Positions 39,570 through 50,234 are shown, counted from the first letter of the stretch. The stretch is 64,000 bases of DNA from Streptomyces sp. NBC_01294 (GCF_035917235.1 NZ_CP108423.1:806001-870000), one strand, 5' to 3'. Numbers and translations are program-made. The notes: generated from the sequence alone by a model not told the origin.

Positions 39570-39691
39570 GGCGGTATTCCCTGGAAGTCGGTCCGCCGGC
39601 GGGCGCGCCGGGAGGCAAGCTGTGATCGCGGCGCGCGAACGCGGTGGCGCGGGCTGGTGGGCTGCGGAGCCGGGGTCAGTCGGCGGCAGGG

Positions 39692-40714
39692 TCAGTCGGC
39701 GGCAGGGCGGCGGCCGATCATCAGGCGTTGCAGCACGATGAACACGAGCAGCAGGGCGCCGATGACGATCCGGGTCCACCAGGAGCTGAGCGTGCCCTGG
39801 AAGTTGACCACGGTCTGGATCGTGCCGAGGACCAGCACGCCGAGGGCGGTGCCCAGGACGAAGCCGGAGCCTCCGGTCAGCAGCGTGCCGCCGATCACGG
39901 TCGCGGCGATCGCGTCGAGTTCCATGCCCATGGCGTGGAGGGCGTAGCCGGAGAGCATGTAGAAGGTCAGCATCAGGCCGCCGAGCGCGGAACAGAGGCC
40001 GCTGACGGCGTATACGGCGATCTTGGTGGAGCCCGCCGGAAGACCCATCAGGCGTGCGGAGGACTCGTTGCCGCCCAGCGCGTACACGTTGCGGCCGAAG
40101 CGCGTGTGGTGCAGTACGACGAAGGCGATCACCAGTACGGCCAGGGCGATGACCACCGGGATCGAGACGAACAGTCCTCCCGGGCCGTACAGCCGGGTCT
40201 GCGCGATTCCCGCCGTGGTGGGGTCGCTGATCGTGATGGATTCGGTGCTGATCGTGTAGCAGAGCCCGCGGGCGAGGAACATGCCGGCCAGGGTGACGAT
40301 GAACGGCTGGATCTCGAAGGTGTGGATGATCCAGCCCATGAGCGTCCCGCTCGCGGCTCCGACCAGCAGGACCAGTGGAATGACGGTGGCCAGGGGCCAG
40401 CCGTGCGACTCGACCAGCCAGGCGGTGAGCATGGTCGACAGGGCCACCATGGAGCCGACGGACAGGTCGATGCCGCCGGTGAGGATGACGAAGGTCGCCC
40501 CGACGGCGACGACCAGGAGGAATCCGTTGTCGATCAGCAGGTTCAGTACGACTTGCGCGGAGAGGAAGCCCTCGTAGCGCACCGATCCGACGCCGAACAT
40601 GACGGCCAGCAGGACGGCCGTGACGATCAGTGGGATACGGGTGCGGGTGCGCGGGGACACGGTCGCGAAGGGGCGGGTGAGGTGCGCGGCGGCGCTCGCG
40701 ATGCCGGTAGTCAT
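39692..40714 (-). CDS. yjfF: Sugar ABC transporter permease, YjfF type
   Basis: One of two membrane subunits of a CUT2 importer. The 340 aa product has about eight to ten helices, with the BPD_transp_2 motifs VGATFVILTGGIDLSVGSMVAL and LGGNESSARLMGLP. It resembles YjfF, the second permease of the E. coli galactofuranose importer. ATG 40714 follows GGAGGT and overlaps the preceding permease stop by 4 bases. Two different permeases form a heterodimer in this transporter type. Confidence 0.9.
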   Translation of the reverse strand: MTTGIASAAAHLTRPFATVSPRTRTRIPLIVTAVLLAVMFGVGSVRYEGFLSAQVVLNLLIDNGFLLVVAVGATFVILTGGIDLSVGSMVALSTMLTAWLVESHGWPLATVIPLVLLVGAASGTLMGWIIHTFEIQPFIVTLAGMFLARGLCYTISTESITISDPTTAGIAQTRLYGPGGLFVSIPVVIALAVLVIAFVVLHHTRFGRNVYALGGNESSARLMGLPAGSTKIAVYAVSGLCSALGGLMLTFYMLSGYALHAMGMELDAIAATVIGGTLLTGGSGFVLGTALGVLVLGTIQTVVNFQGTLSSWWTRIVIGALLLVFIVLQRLMIGRRPAAD

Positions 40715-41811
40715 GCGCGTACCTCCTGCTGCTGCGGGGCGGCGCCCGCCGTGGTGTGGGATCGGGGAGTGGTCGTCCTGCGGCGGCGCAGGACCTTGGC
40801 CCGGAAGACCGGGGACTGCACGAGGCAGACGACGATGACGACGAAGGCCTTGAAGACGAGGGTGGTCTCGGGTGGGACGCCGAGGGTGTAGACGGTGGTG
40901 GACAGGGTCTGGATGATCAGGGCGCCCAGGACGGTGCCGCCGAGGGAGAAGCGTCCTCCGGTCAGGGCGGTCCCTCCGACGACGACGGCGAGGATCGCGT
41001 CGAGCTCGATCCACAGTCCGGCGTTGTTGCCGTCGGCGCTGGAGACGTTGGAGCTGATCATCAGCCCGGCGACGGCGGCGCACAGCGCGCTGAAGACGTA
41101 GACGAGGGCGAGGAGACCGCCGGCCCGGATGCCGACCAGGCAACTGGCGGCGGGGTTGCCGCCGACGGACTCGATCAGCATGCCGAGTGCGCTGCGGCGG
41201 GTGACGAGGGCGGTCAGCGCGACGAGGGCGGCCGCCAGGAGGACGGCGAACGGGAAGGTCAGCCAGTAGCCTCCCCCGATCATTTTGTAGGGGGCGCTGG
41301 TCACCGTGACGATCTGGCCGTCCGTGATCAGCTGGGCGACGCCTCGGCCCGCGACCATGAGGATCAGGGTGGCCACGATGGGCTGCACCCCCAGCCCGGA
41401 CACCAGGAAGCCGTTGGCCAGGCCCAGCACGAGTGCGACGCCGAGTGCGAGGGCTACGGCCGTGAGCATGGTGGCGACACTGCCGGGACGCGCGGCGGTG
41501 GAGATGTGCCCGCAGGCGAGGGCGCCGGCGATGGCGACGGTGGAACCCACCGAGAGGTCGATCCCGCGGGTGGCGATGACCAGGGTCATGCCGAGCGCCA
41601 CCAGGATGAGGGGCGCGCCGAACTGCAGGATGTCGATGAGGCTGCCGTAGAGGTGGCCGTCGCGTACGCGGACGGAGAAGAAGTCATGGTGGAACGCGAG
41701 GTTGCCGAGGAGCAGGGCGAGCAGGATGAGCGCGGGCCACAGCAGGCGGTGGCCGGCCAGCCGTCTCCCGATCGCGGCGGCCGCCTCGGACTTGGCGGGC
41801 TGGGTGGTCAT
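40711..41811 (-). CDS. Sugar ABC transporter permease, YtfT type
   Basis: Partner of the YjfF-type permease. The 366 aa product has about ten helices, ALGMTLVIATRGIDLSVGSTVA and VGGNPAASCLVGI motifs, and a basic C-terminal tail (VLRRRRTTTPRSH) in the cytoplasm. ATG 41811 overlaps the ATPase gene stop by 4 bases (ATGA), so the operon is translationally coupled. Confidence 0.9.
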   Translation of the reverse strand: MTTQPAKSEAAAAIGRRLAGHRLLWPALILLALLLGNLAFHHDFFSVRVRDGHLYGSLIDILQFGAPLILVALGMTLVIATRGIDLSVGSTVAIAGALACGHISTAARPGSVATMLTAVALALGVALVLGLANGFLVSGLGVQPIVATLILMVAGRGVAQLITDGQIVTVTSAPYKMIGGGYWLTFPFAVLLAAALVALTALVTRRSALGMLIESVGGNPAASCLVGIRAGGLLALVYVFSALCAAVAGLMISSNVSSADGNNAGLWIELDAILAVVVGGTALTGGRFSLGGTVLGALIIQTLSTTVYTLGVPPETTLVFKAFVVIVVCLVQSPVFRAKVLRRRRTTTPRSHTTAGAAPQQQEVRA

Positions 41812-43367
41812 GAGTCCGTTCCGGTGGCGATGGTCGTGAGGAGGCGTTCGGGCGTGACGGTGTCGTCGTTCGCGAGGGTGGCCACCATGCGGTGGTCCCG
41901 GAGCACGGCGATGCGGTGGCTCAGGCGCAGGACCTCTTCGAGTTCCGCCGAGATGAACAGCACGGCGGTGCCTTCGCCCGCCAGGCGGGCCACGAGTTTC
42001 TGGATCTCCGCCTTGGCTCCGATGTCGATGCCCCGGGTGGGTTCGTCGAGGATCAGGAGCCGGGGTGCGGTCAGCAGCCAGCGCGCGAGGAGGACCTTCT
42101 GCTGGTTGCCTCCGCTGAGGTGGCGCACCTGCGCTTCGGGGTCGGCGGGGCGGATGTCCAGGGATTCGATCCAGTGCCGTGCCAGTTCGTCCTGTTTCGC
42201 ACGGGCCAGCGGCCTGGTCCAGCCGCGGGCGGCTTGCAACGCGAGGATGATGTTCTCGCGGACCGTGAGCTCGCCCACCAGTCCCTCGGACTTGCGGTTC
42301 TCGGAGCAGAACGCGATGCCCCGGGCGATGGCGTGGCGGGGGGTGCGCAGGAGTACCTTCTTGCCCTCGATGCTCACTTCTCCGGCGTCCGCGCTGTCCG
42401 CGCCGAACAGGAGGCGCGCCACCTCGGTCCGGCCCGAGCCCAGGAGGCCGGCCAGTCCGATGACCTCGCCGGCGTGGATGTCGAGGTCGTACGGTTCGAT
42501 CGAGCCCGCACGGGTCAGCTGTCGTGCCTGGAGGAACGGCTCGCCGGCCGCCCGTTCGGCCGCCTCCTCATGGGCACGGCTGGACAGCTGGTCGAGGGTG
42601 GCCAGTTCTCCGCCGATCATGCGCTGCACCAGCGTCACCGGGGTGAGTTCACCGATGGGGTACTCGCCTTCCAGGCGCCCGTTGCGCAGGATGGTGACGC
42701 GGTCGCAGAGATCGAATACCTGGTCGAGGAAGTGTGTGACGAACAGGATGGCCACACCGCGGTCCCGCAGGCGCCGCACCAGGGTGAAGAGCTGGGCGAC
42801 CTCCTCGCGATCCAGGCTGGAGGTGGGTTCGTCCAACACGAGCACCTTCGCCGAGACGTCCACCGCCCGGACGATGGCGACCAGTTGCTGCACCGCCAGG
42901 GAGTGCGAGTCGAGCAGACTGGTGACGTCCAGGTCGAGGTCCAGTTCCGTCAGCAGCTCTGCCGCCCGCTGCCGCATCGCGGACCAGTGGATGAGGCCGA
43001 ACCGGCGCGGTTCGCGCCCGATGAGGATGTTCTCGGCGACCGAGATGTTCGGGCAGAGGTTGACCTCCTGGTAGACGGTGCTGATTCCGGCCCGCTGCGC
43101 CTGGAGGGGGTCCGTGAACGCGTGGGGCCGGCCGTCCACGAGGATGGTGCCGCCGTCGGCCGAGTGGACGCCGGTGAGCACCTTGATCAAGGTGGACTTC
43201 CCGGCGCCGTTCTCGCCCATCAGGGCGTGCACCTCACCGGGGAAGAGCCGCAGGGCGACTCCGTCGAGGGCGAGCACGCCCGGGAACCGCTTGCGGATGT
43301 CGTGGGCTTCCAGGACCGGGCGCGGGCCGCCGGCGCCCGTGGGCGGCGGGGTGGACGGCGATGCCAT
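41808..43367 (-). CDS. Sugar ABC transporter ATP-binding protein, YtfR type
   Basis: Energising subunit with two fused ABC domains, as in all CUT2 importers. The 519 aa product has a full Walker A in the first half (GENGAGKST) and LDEPTSSLD, while the second half has the usual degenerate Walker A (LLGSGRTE) and a good signature LSGGNQQKV with [14 protein letters not shown] 43367 follows GAGGAGGGCGG. The gene follows the binding-protein gene by 94 bases. Confidence 0.93.
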   Translation of the reverse strand: MASPSTPPPTGAGGPRPVLEAHDIRKRFPGVLALDGVALRLFPGEVHALMGENGAGKSTLIKVLTGVHSADGGTILVDGRPHAFTDPLQAQRAGISTVYQEVNLCPNISVAENILIGREPRRFGLIHWSAMRQRAAELLTELDLDLDVTSLLDSHSLAVQQLVAIVRAVDVSAKVLVLDEPTSSLDREEVAQLFTLVRRLRDRGVAILFVTHFLDQVFDLCDRVTILRNGRLEGEYPIGELTPVTLVQRMIGGELATLDQLSSRAHEEAAERAAGEPFLQARQLTRAGSIEPYDLDIHAGEVIGLAGLLGSGRTEVARLLFGADSADAGEVSIEGKKVLLRTPRHAIARGIAFCSENRKSEGLVGELTVRENIILALQAARGWTRPLARAKQDELARHWIESLDIRPADPEAQVRHLSGGNQQKVLLARWLLTAPRLLILDEPTRGIDIGAKAEIQKLVARLAGEGTAVLFISAELEEVLRLSHRIAVLRDHRMVATLANDDTVTPERLLTTIATGTDS

Positions 43368-43461
43368 CCGCCCTCCTCTCATGTGTGGGGTGGTGGAGCG
43401 GGCTCCGGATGGTGAAGGAGGCACCGGAGCCGGGCCTCCTCCGGCACCGGAACCTGTCGCG

Positions 43462-44460
43462 TCAGTAGTTCCGGGAGGGCAGGGCGGCCGCGGCCTGGTC
43501 CTGCGTGAAGACGCCCTCCTGGGTCTCGACCCGGGTCGGCACGTTTTCCCCCGCCACGACCTTCTTTGCCAGTTCCATCAGCTGGTCGCCGAGCATCGGG
43601 TTGCACTCCACCACGACGTTGATCTTGCCCTCGGTCATGGCGACGAAGGCGTCCTTGATTCCGTCCACCGAGATCACCTTGATGTCCGTACCAGGCTTCT
43701 TGCCGGACTCCTCGATGGCCTGGATGGCGCCGAGGGCCATGTCGTCGTTGTGGGCGTAGAGGACGTCGATGTCCTTCTGGGACTTAAGGAACGCTTGCAT
43801 GACCTCCTTGCCCTTGGCGCGGGTGAAGTCGCCCGTCTGCGAGGCAACGATCTTGAACTTGCCGTCGGTGCGGATGGCGTCGGCGAAGCCGGCCTTGCGG
43901 TCGTTGGCGGGTGCGGAGCCCGTGGTGCCCTGGAGCTCGACGATGTTGACCGGACCCTGCTCGTTCGCGTACGCGCCGGTCAGCCACTCGCCGGCGGACT
44001 TGCCCTCCTTGACGAAGTCCGAGCCCAGGAAGGTCTTGTAGAGGGAGGTGTCCTTCGTGTCCACGGCCCGGTCGGTGAGGATGACCGGGATGCCCGCGTC
44101 CTTGGCCTCCTTGAGCACCGTGTCCCAGCCGGACTCCACGACCGGCGAGAAGGCGATCACGTCGACCTTCTGCTGGATGAAGGTGCGGATCGCCTTGATC
44201 TGGTTCTCCTGCTTCTGCTGCGCGTCGGAGAACTTGAGTTCGATCCCGGCCTTCTTCGCGGCCTCCTGGACGGACTTGGTGTTGGCGGTACGCCAACCGC
44301 TCTCGGCGCCGACCTGGGCGAAGCCCATGGTGATCGTGCCGCCGGAGCCCGTCTTGGCCCCGGAGGCCGGGGCGGAGGCGGGACCCTCGGTCGAGCAGGC
44401 GGTCAACGCCGAGGAGGCGAGAAGGGCGGCGGTGAGGACGAGGGCTGCTCTGCGAGCCAT
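43462..44460 (-). CDS. Sugar-binding lipoprotein, YtfQ type
   Basis: Substrate receptor of the CUT2 importer encoded after it. The 332 aa product has a lipoprotein signal (lipobox TAC after SSAL) and a periplasmic-binding-protein fold (about 40-332). Motifs SGWRTANTKSVQEAA, ILTDRAVDTKDTSLY and ECNPMLGDQL resemble YtfQ, a galactofuranose-binding protein; with arabinose catabolic genes around it, arabinofuranose or arabinose is the likelier ligand (inference). First gene of a five-gene operon (binding protein, ATPase, two permeases, galM). An operator at 44594 overlaps its probable promoter. Confidence 0.92.
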   Translation of the reverse strand: MARRAALVLTAALLASSALTACSTEGPASAPASGAKTGSGGTITMGFAQVGAESGWRTANTKSVQEAAKKAGIELKFSDAQQKQENQIKAIRTFIQQKVDVIAFSPVVESGWDTVLKEAKDAGIPVILTDRAVDTKDTSLYKTFLGSDFVKEGKSAGEWLTGAYANEQGPVNIVELQGTTGSAPANDRKAGFADAIRTDGKFKIVASQTGDFTRAKGKEVMQAFLKSQKDIDVLYAHNDDMALGAIQAIEESGKKPGTDIKVISVDGIKDAFVAMTEGKINVVVECNPMLGDQLMELAKKVVAGENVPTRVETQEGVFTQDQAAAALPSRNY

Positions 44461-44593
44461 GACGGGTGTCCTTTCGGGGGCTACGGATGAGGCTCCGCAC
44501 GGCCGGTGCCGGGCTGTGCCCGCGGTCAGGGGCGTGGCGGGGCCGGGGGCGGGGTGACAGGAGCGGGATGCTCTTGAGGGGGCGCCGTCGCAT

Positions 44594-44607
44594 TGTGAGC
44601 GCTAACA
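44594..44607. promoter_or_regulatory. LacI-type operator TGTGAGCGCTAACA at the transporter promoter
   Basis: On the minus strand a TTGAGA -35-like box (44616-44621) is followed after 17 bases by TCACAA/CACAAT as -10. The operator fills the spacer and overlaps this -10, ideal for repression. It is 134 bases upstream of the binding-protein start. Confidence 0.75.
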
Positions 44608-44833
44608 AGCCGGGTTCTCAACCCCTTTGCACGCGTTACCTGTCCGTTACCGCGTCACGTGCGGCGACAAGGCGGACTCCGTCCGTTCGCGCGACCATCG
44701 ACCCCGCTACTCGAATCGGAGACCTCAACCCGCCTCGAATCAACCAAACATCAAGGCGAGGCCCCGTATACGAAGGCCGCCGGACCAAGGGGGCCTCCCA
44801 CATGATCCACGCAGACCTCTTGCCTATCGACAT

Positions 44834-44847
44834 TGTTAGCGCTCACA
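44834..44847. promoter_or_regulatory. LacI-type operator TGTTAGCGCTCACA upstream of araB
   Basis: The second operator of the 494-base divergent gap between the transporter operon and araB, 240 bp from the first. It precedes the chosen araB start by 108 bases. The rest of the gap shows no gene. Confidence 0.75.
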
Positions 44848-44954
44848 CTGCAAGCTCATTGGGTCCACCGCCGACCGCCAGGATGGTCGGGACGGCATCT
44901 CCGGCTGCCGGGCCGCGCCGCGTGCCGCCCACGGCTCCTTCGAAAGGCACTCTG

Positions 44955-46649
44955 TTGACGTCACCCCATCTCCTCGCGCCCACCCCTCCTTCCGAGGAAT
45001 CGGAGCAGTACACGGTCGGCGTCGACTTCGGCACATTGTCGGGCCGCGCCGTGGTGGTGCGGGTTCGCGACGGTCAGGAACTGGCCGCGGCGGTCCACGC
45101 CTACCGACACGGCGTCATCGACCGGTACCTGCCGCAAGGCGGTGCGCCGCTGCCTCCGGACTGGGCCCTGCAACACCCCCAGGACTGGCGGGACGTACTG
45201 CGTCACGCCGTCCCGCAGGCCCTGGCGGCGGCCGGGATCGATCCCGCCGCGGTGATCGGCATCGCCACCGACTTCACCGCCTGCACCGTCCTGCCCACGC
45301 TGACCGACGGGACTCCCCTCGCCGAGACCGAGCTCGCCGGACGGCCCCACGCGTGGCCCAAGCTGTGGAAGCACCACGCCGCCCAGTCCCACGCCGACCG
45401 CATCAACGAACTCGCCCACGCCCGCGGGGAGAAGTGGATCGCCCGCTACGGCGGCCGCATCTCCGCCGAGTGGCAGTTCGCGAAGGCGCTCCAGGTCCTG
45501 GAGGAGGATCCGCTCGTCTACGAAAGCTGCGCGCGGTGGATCGAGGCCGCCGACTGGATCGTGTGGCAGCTCACCGGAACCGAGTCCCGCAACGCCTGCA
45601 CCGCCGGATACAAGGGCATCCACCAGGACGGCGCCTACCCTAGCGAGGAGTACCTGGCCGCGCTGAACCCCCGGTTCGCCGACTTCGCACGCACCCGCCT
45701 CGAGTTCCCCCTCTCCGCTCTGGGCTCACGAGTGGGCTCGCTCAGTACGGAGGCGGCAGCGTGGACGGGGCTGCGGCCCGGCATCGCCGTGGCCGCGGGC
45801 AACGTCGACGCCCATGTCACCGCGGCGGCGGCCCAGGCCGTCGAGGACGGACAACTGCTCGCCATCATGGGGACCTCCACCTGCCACGTCGTGAACGCCC
45901 CCGTCCTGGCCGACGTCCCCGGCATCTGCGGGGTCGTGGCCGGCGGGGTCGTCGAGGGAGCCTACGGCTACGAGGCGGGCCAGAGCGCGGTCGGCGACAT
46001 CTTCGCCTGGGTGCTGGACCAAGGCGTCCCGTCGGACTACCTCGCCGAGGCCGCCGAGCGCGGCGAGGACCTGCACACCCTGCTGACCCGGAAGGCCGCC
46101 GGCCAGCCGGTCGGCGGACACGGACTGGTCGCCCTCGACTGGCTGAACGGCAACCGTTCGGTCCTCGTCGACCACCACCTCTCCGGAGTCATCGTGGGTC
46201 TCACCCTCGCGACCCGCCCCGAGGACGTCTACCGCGCACTGCTCGAAGCCACCGCGTTCGGCACCCGCGTCATCGTGGAGACCCTGGAAGCAGGCGGCGT
46301 ACCAGTCCACGAGTTCATCGTCGCGGGCGGACTGGCCAAGAACGAACTGCTGATGCAGATCTACTCCGACGTGCTGCGCCGCCCCGTCTCCCTCGCCGCG
46401 TCCGACCAGGGCCCCGCCCTCGGATCGGCCATCCACGCCGCCGTAGCCGCCGGCGCGCACGCCGACGTACGGACGGCCACCGCCGCCATGGGCCGCCGGC
46501 TGCCGGCCGTCTACATGCCCGACGCCCCGCGGGCCGACGCTTACGACGCCCTCTTCGCCGAATACAGGCTCCTGCACGACCACTTCGCCACTGGTGGCCT
46601 GCTGCACCGCCTGAGGCACATCCGCGACACGACCCACACCGCGGGCTGA
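44955..46649 (+). CDS. araB: Ribulokinase
   Basis: Phosphorylates L-ribulose, second step of arabinose catabolism. The 564 aa product is an FGGY-family kinase: phosphate loop [13 protein letters not shown] near the N-terminus, IMGTSTCHV in the middle, and [17 protein letters not shown] with the adenosine-binding region. Length fits AraB. I choose TTG 44955 because AAAGG lies 8 bases before it and the operator at 44834 then sits in the promoter region. An ATG at 44803 would add 50 unlike residues and place the operator inside the gene. araA follows after 83 bases. Confidence 0.93.
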   Translation: MTSPHLLAPTPPSEESEQYTVGVDFGTLSGRAVVVRVRDGQELAAAVHAYRHGVIDRYLPQGGAPLPPDWALQHPQDWRDVLRHAVPQALAAAGIDPAAVIGIATDFTACTVLPTLTDGTPLAETELAGRPHAWPKLWKHHAAQSHADRINELAHARGEKWIARYGGRISAEWQFAKALQVLEEDPLVYESCARWIEAADWIVWQLTGTESRNACTAGYKGIHQDGAYPSEEYLAALNPRFADFARTRLEFPLSALGSRVGSLSTEAAAWTGLRPGIAVAAGNVDAHVTAAAAQAVEDGQLLAIMGTSTCHVVNAPVLADVPGICGVVAGGVVEGAYGYEAGQSAVGDIFAWVLDQGVPSDYLAEAAERGEDLHTLLTRKAAGQPVGGHGLVALDWLNGNRSVLVDHHLSGVIVGLTLATRPEDVYRALLEATAFGTRVIVETLEAGGVPVHEFIVAGGLAKNELLMQIYSDVLRRPVSLAASDQGPALGSAIHAAVAAGAHADVRTATAAMGRRLPAVYMPDAPRADAYDALFAEYRLLHDHFATGGLLHRLRHIRDTTHTAG

Positions 46650-46732
46650 CCCCCGCCCCCGCTTTCGTTCACGAATCCCCACCCGCGCGCCGCCCTCACC
46701 AGCGCTGCGGGACGTCACCTTCAGGAGTCCAT

Positions 46733-48244
46733 GTGCCCAGCCGAACATTCCCCGCCCAGGAGATCTGGTTCCTCACCGGCAGCCAAGGCCTGTACGGGGA
46801 GGAGACGCTGAAGCAGGTCGCCGATCAGTCGCGGCAGATCGCCGCCGCGCTGGCCGACGCCTCCGGCATTCCCGCGCGTGTGGTGTGGAAGCCGGTCCTG
46901 ACCGACGCCGACGCCATCCGCCGGGTGTGCCTCGACGCGAACGCCGACGACCGGTGCATCGGGCTCATCGCCTGGATGCACACCTTCTCGCCGGCCAAGA
47001 TGTGGATCGCCGGACTGGACGCGCTGCGCAAGCCCTTGCTGCACCTCCACACCCAGTCGAACGTGGCCCTGCCCTGGGACACCATCGACATGGACTTCAT
47101 GAACCTCAACCAAGCCGCCCACGGAGACCGCGAGTTCGGGCACATCCAGACCCGTCTCGGCGTACCCCGCAAGACCGTGGCCGGCCACGTCACCGATCCG
47201 GTGACGAGCGCACGCGTCGCGGTCTGGGCGCGGGCGGCCGCCGCACGATCCGAACTGGCCACCCTCAAGGTCGCCCGCTTCGGCGACAACATGCGCGACG
47301 TGGCCGTCACCGAGGGCGACAAGGTCGAGGCCCAGCTGCGCTTCGGCGTCTCCGTCAACACCTACGGCGTCAACGACCTGGTGGAGGTCGTCGACAGCGC
47401 GGACGAGACCGAGGTGGCTTCCCTCGTCGAGGAGTACGCCGACCTGTACGACCTGGCGCCGGAACTGCGACCGGGCGGCGAACGGCACGACGCGCTGCGT
47501 TACGCGGCCCGCATCGAAGCCGGCCTGCGCACCTTCCTCGAAACGGGCGGCTTCGGAGCCTTCACCACCAACTTCGAGGACCTGGGCGGACTGCGCCAGC
47601 TGCCCGGCCTCGCCGTGCAGCGGCTCATGGCCCAGGGGTACGGCTTCGGAGGAGAGGGCGACTGGAAGACCGCCGTCCTGCTGCGCGCCCTCAAGGTGGC
47701 TGCCGCCGGTCTCCCGGGCGGCACCTCCTTCATGGAGGACTACACCTACGACCTGACACCCGGCAACGAGCTCATCCTCGGCGCGCACATGCTGGAAGTC
47801 TGCCCCACCATCGCCGCCGCCAGGCCCAGCTGCGAGATCCACCCCCTCGGCATCGGCGGGCGCCAGGACCCGGTGCGCCTGGTGTTCGGCGCGGCCCCCG
47901 GACCGGCCGTGGTGGTCGGGCTCGCCGACCTCGGCGACCGCTTCCGCCTGATCGCCAACGACATCGACGTGGTGGCGCCCCCTCACCCGCTGCCCGCCCT
48001 GCCCGTCGCCCGCGCGGTCTGGCGGCCCCACCCCGACCTGCGGACCTCCACCGAATCCTGGCTGACGGCCGGAGGACCGCACCACACCGTCCTCAGCACC
48101 GCCCTCACCTCCGACCACCTCGACGACCTGGCGGAGATGCTCCGCCTGGAACTCGCCCTCATCGACGAGACCACCACCCCGAGGCAGTTCCGGCGCGATC
48201 TGCGCTGGAACCAGGCCTACTACCGGCTGGCACTGGGGCTGTGA
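46733..48244 (+). CDS. araA: L-arabinose isomerase
   Basis: Converts L-arabinose to L-ribulose, the first catabolic step. The 503 aa product has the family start [17 protein letters not shown] and catalytic Glu in [13 protein letters not shown] and [11 protein letters not shown], with metal His further on ([10 protein letters not shown]) and in [10 protein letters not shown]. Length is normal. GTG 46733 follows AGGAG; a nearby ATG at 46731 is out of frame. It forms an operon with araB. With araD 9 kb away, the full araBAD pathway is in the island. Confidence 0.96.
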   Translation: MPSRTFPAQEIWFLTGSQGLYGEETLKQVADQSRQIAAALADASGIPARVVWKPVLTDADAIRRVCLDANADDRCIGLIAWMHTFSPAKMWIAGLDALRKPLLHLHTQSNVALPWDTIDMDFMNLNQAAHGDREFGHIQTRLGVPRKTVAGHVTDPVTSARVAVWARAAAARSELATLKVARFGDNMRDVAVTEGDKVEAQLRFGVSVNTYGVNDLVEVVDSADETEVASLVEEYADLYDLAPELRPGGERHDALRYAARIEAGLRTFLETGGFGAFTTNFEDLGGLRQLPGLAVQRLMAQGYGFGGEGDWKTAVLLRALKVAAAGLPGGTSFMEDYTYDLTPGNELILGAHMLEVCPTIAAARPSCEIHPLGIGGRQDPVRLVFGAAPGPAVVVGLADLGDRFRLIANDIDVVAPPHPLPALPVARAVWRPHPDLRTSTESWLTAGGPHHTVLSTALTSDHLDDLAEMLRLELALIDETTTPRQFRRDLRWNQAYYRLALGL

Positions 48245-48326
48245 ACCGCTCGAAGCCCGGGGCGTCCCGCCGTCACGGCCCAGTTCTCGTGTTAGCTGCC
48301 GCCAAGTGGCGAGTAACACTGAGTAA

Positions 48327-49240
48327 CTACACGGGGCTGCGGTCGCGCTGCTGAAGAGCGGCGAAGTCGTCGTGCGCCGCCTCGACGGCCTCGGGGTACG
48401 CGCGGGTCTTCTCGTGCTCGGCGAGCGCCCGGTAGATGCTGGCCACGGACGGGTGCTCGCCCTTGCGCTTGCCGGTGGGGATGATCAGGTCGGGCTGGAT
48501 CTGCTCGACGGACTCGCCGAGTGCCTTGCGCCGCAGCACGGGTGCAGCATGTCGTCGGTGATGACCGGGGGCCGGCCGCCGTACTTGCCCTTGCGGGCCG
48601 CGGTGTCGAGCCCTTCCAGCGTCGAGTCGCGGATGGCCTCCCGCTCGGTCTCCGCCATCGCCGCGAAGAAGCCGAACAGGAGCTTGCCCGGCCCGGTGGG
48701 GTCGTAGATGCCGGGCAGCGGTCCGGCGAGCATCTCCAGCACCAGGCCGTGCTCGGTCAGATGGTCGGCGAGGGCGGTGAGCTCGGCCGCGTCCCGTCCC
48801 AGCCTCTTCATCTCGTACACCGTGAACAGGACCCGGCAGTGTGGGGCGTGCGCCTTGATCTCCCGGGCGGTCTTCAGCGCCTCCTCGAAGGCGGGGCGGA
48901 CCTTGATGCGGGTGCTGATCTTCTCGCTGAAGACCTTGTCCCTGTCGATGCCGTGCTTGGCGAGCGCGTCCAGCTGCGAATCGAGTTCCTGCCCAAGCGT
49001 CGAGCAACGGGCGTAGCCGATGCGGATGTCCGCGCTCGGCAGGTCCGGATCGACCGCGGCGGGCACCGGAGCCCCGGGCCGCCACTGCTGGCCGGGTCCA
49101 CGGTCGGCCGGCGTCTGTACCCGCAGCTCCTTCGCGAGCTTGGGCACCTTGGTGAAGCGGCCGGTGTGGTACGCGCTGGCGACCGCTCCGCTGCGCGAGC
49201 GGCACGGCGAGCCGGGAGCCACCTTGCACTTCGGGCACGG
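48327..49240 (-). pseudogene. Frameshifted serine recombinase (resolvase family)
   Basis: Site-specific recombinase of the family with an N-terminal zinc-ribbon-like CPKCKVAPGSPC segment, then a resolvase domain: RIGYARCSTLGQELDSQLDAL (catalytic Ser), VYEMKRLGRDAAEL and FAAMAETEREAIRDSTLEG. The frame breaks after KYGGRPPVITDDMLHP (near 48545); the HTH tail resumes in another frame as RKALGESVEQIQPDLI and SVASIYRALAEHEKT. A one- or two-base indel explains it. The catalytic domain could still be made without the DNA-binding tail. It lies beside the hydrolase/PadR/oxidoreductase set and may have brought it in. Confidence 0.82.
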
Positions 49241-49295
49241 ATGGCGTTCGACGAGATCGGCTTCCGACCCGGCGGGCGGGGAAGGCTCCGGCCGG

Positions 49296-50102
49296 TCAGT
49301 CAGTCAAGTCGGCGGCGAAGGCGGTGATGGCGTCGGCGAGGGCGTGCGGGCCGGTGAGGAAGGCGTCGTGGGCTTCGCCGGGGATCTCGACGAGGCGGGC
49401 GTCGGGCAAGGCCTGGTGCAGGCGGCGGGAGACGTCGGTCAGCCAGCGGGGGCTGAGTTCGCCGATCACAAGGAGGGTCGGGATGTCGAGGGTGGCGAAG
49501 CGGGTGAGGTCATCGCCGAAGCTGTCCATCGCGCGCATCTCGCGGGCCCATGTCGGGGTCATGGACGCGCGGATGGCCCAGAACGGGGTCTGGCGGAACT
49601 CCTCGATGGCCTCGTCGGGGAGCTTCAGGAAGTTCCGCAGCCCGAGGGTGAGGGCCTGGTCGAGGTCGCCGGCCTGGACGGCCTCCTCGAAGGGGGCGAG
49701 AGCGTCGCCGCCGACGGGGCCGCTCAGCGGGATCGGGGGCTCGTAGAGGATGAACGCCGCCGGGGGCTGGTGCAGGGCGTGGGCGAGGGTGACCAGTCCG
49801 CCGTAGGAGTGGCCGAGCAGGATCGCGTCAGGGCCGGCGAGGTCGAGAACGGCGGCGATGTCGTCGGCCTCCCGCTGGATGGTGTGCTCGCTGTTGTCGC
49901 CGCTGGCGCCCCGGCCGCGGCGGTCGATCGCGTAGGTGGTGAAGTGCGGAGCCAGCAGGTCGGCGAGGAGCTGCCAGTCCTGGGATGCGTTGAGGGCACC
50001 CGGGGAGACGACCAAGGGGCGGCCCTGGCCGGTAACCGTGACGGCGATCTCTGTTCCGTCGGTGGAGGTCACGCGGGCCTGGCGGGGGGTAGCGGCAGTC
50101 AT
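49296..50102 (-). CDS. Alpha/beta hydrolase
   Basis: The 268 aa product has the canonical fold: oxyanion region VVSPGALNASQDW, nucleophile elbow GHSYGG (Ser about residue 98), acid in LVIGELSPRW region and His in GEAHDAF near the C-terminus. No signal peptide, so it is cytoplasmic. ATG 50102. It is divergent from the padR-type gene with a double-palindrome operator between, so it is probably regulated with it. Substrate unknown; no link to sugar use is evident. Confidence 0.88.
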   Translation of the reverse strand: MTAATPRQARVTSTDGTEIAVTVTGQGRPLVVSPGALNASQDWQLLADLLAPHFTTYAIDRRGRGASGDNSEHTIQREADDIAAVLDLAGPDAILLGHSYGGLVTLAHALHQPPAAFILYEPPIPLSGPVGGDALAPFEEAVQAGDLDQALTLGLRNFLKLPDEAIEEFRQTPFWAIRASMTPTWAREMRAMDSFGDDLTRFATLDIPTLLVIGELSPRWLTDVSRRLHQALPDARLVEIPGEAHDAFLTGPHALADAITAFAADLTD

Positions 50103-50188
50103 GATCTTCTTCCTTGTGCGGCCGGGCGGCGGCCCACCCGGGGCGGCCTTGCGGGCGGTACGGAGGAGGCGCCTCCAAATTCACCGTA

Positions 50189-50220
50189 ACATCGAAACGA
50201 TGTACACATCGTTTCGATGT
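50189..50220. promoter_or_regulatory. Nested palindromic operator in the hydrolase/PadR gap
   Basis: ACATCGAAACGATGT (50189-50203) and its exact complement (50206-50220) are separated by AC. Each 15-base arm is itself a 6-bp palindrome (ACATCG/CGATGT) around AAA or TTT. So there are two dimer sites 17 bp apart in a larger perfect inverted repeat. It ends 14 bases before the padR start. Confidence 0.85.
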
Positions 50221-50234
50221 GAGATCCTGGGGTC

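Noticed and set aside
44803..44955. ATG at 44803 as araB start
   Set aside because: It would place the operator inside the gene and add about 50 residues unlike any ribulokinase; the TTG at 44955 has a better ribosome site.
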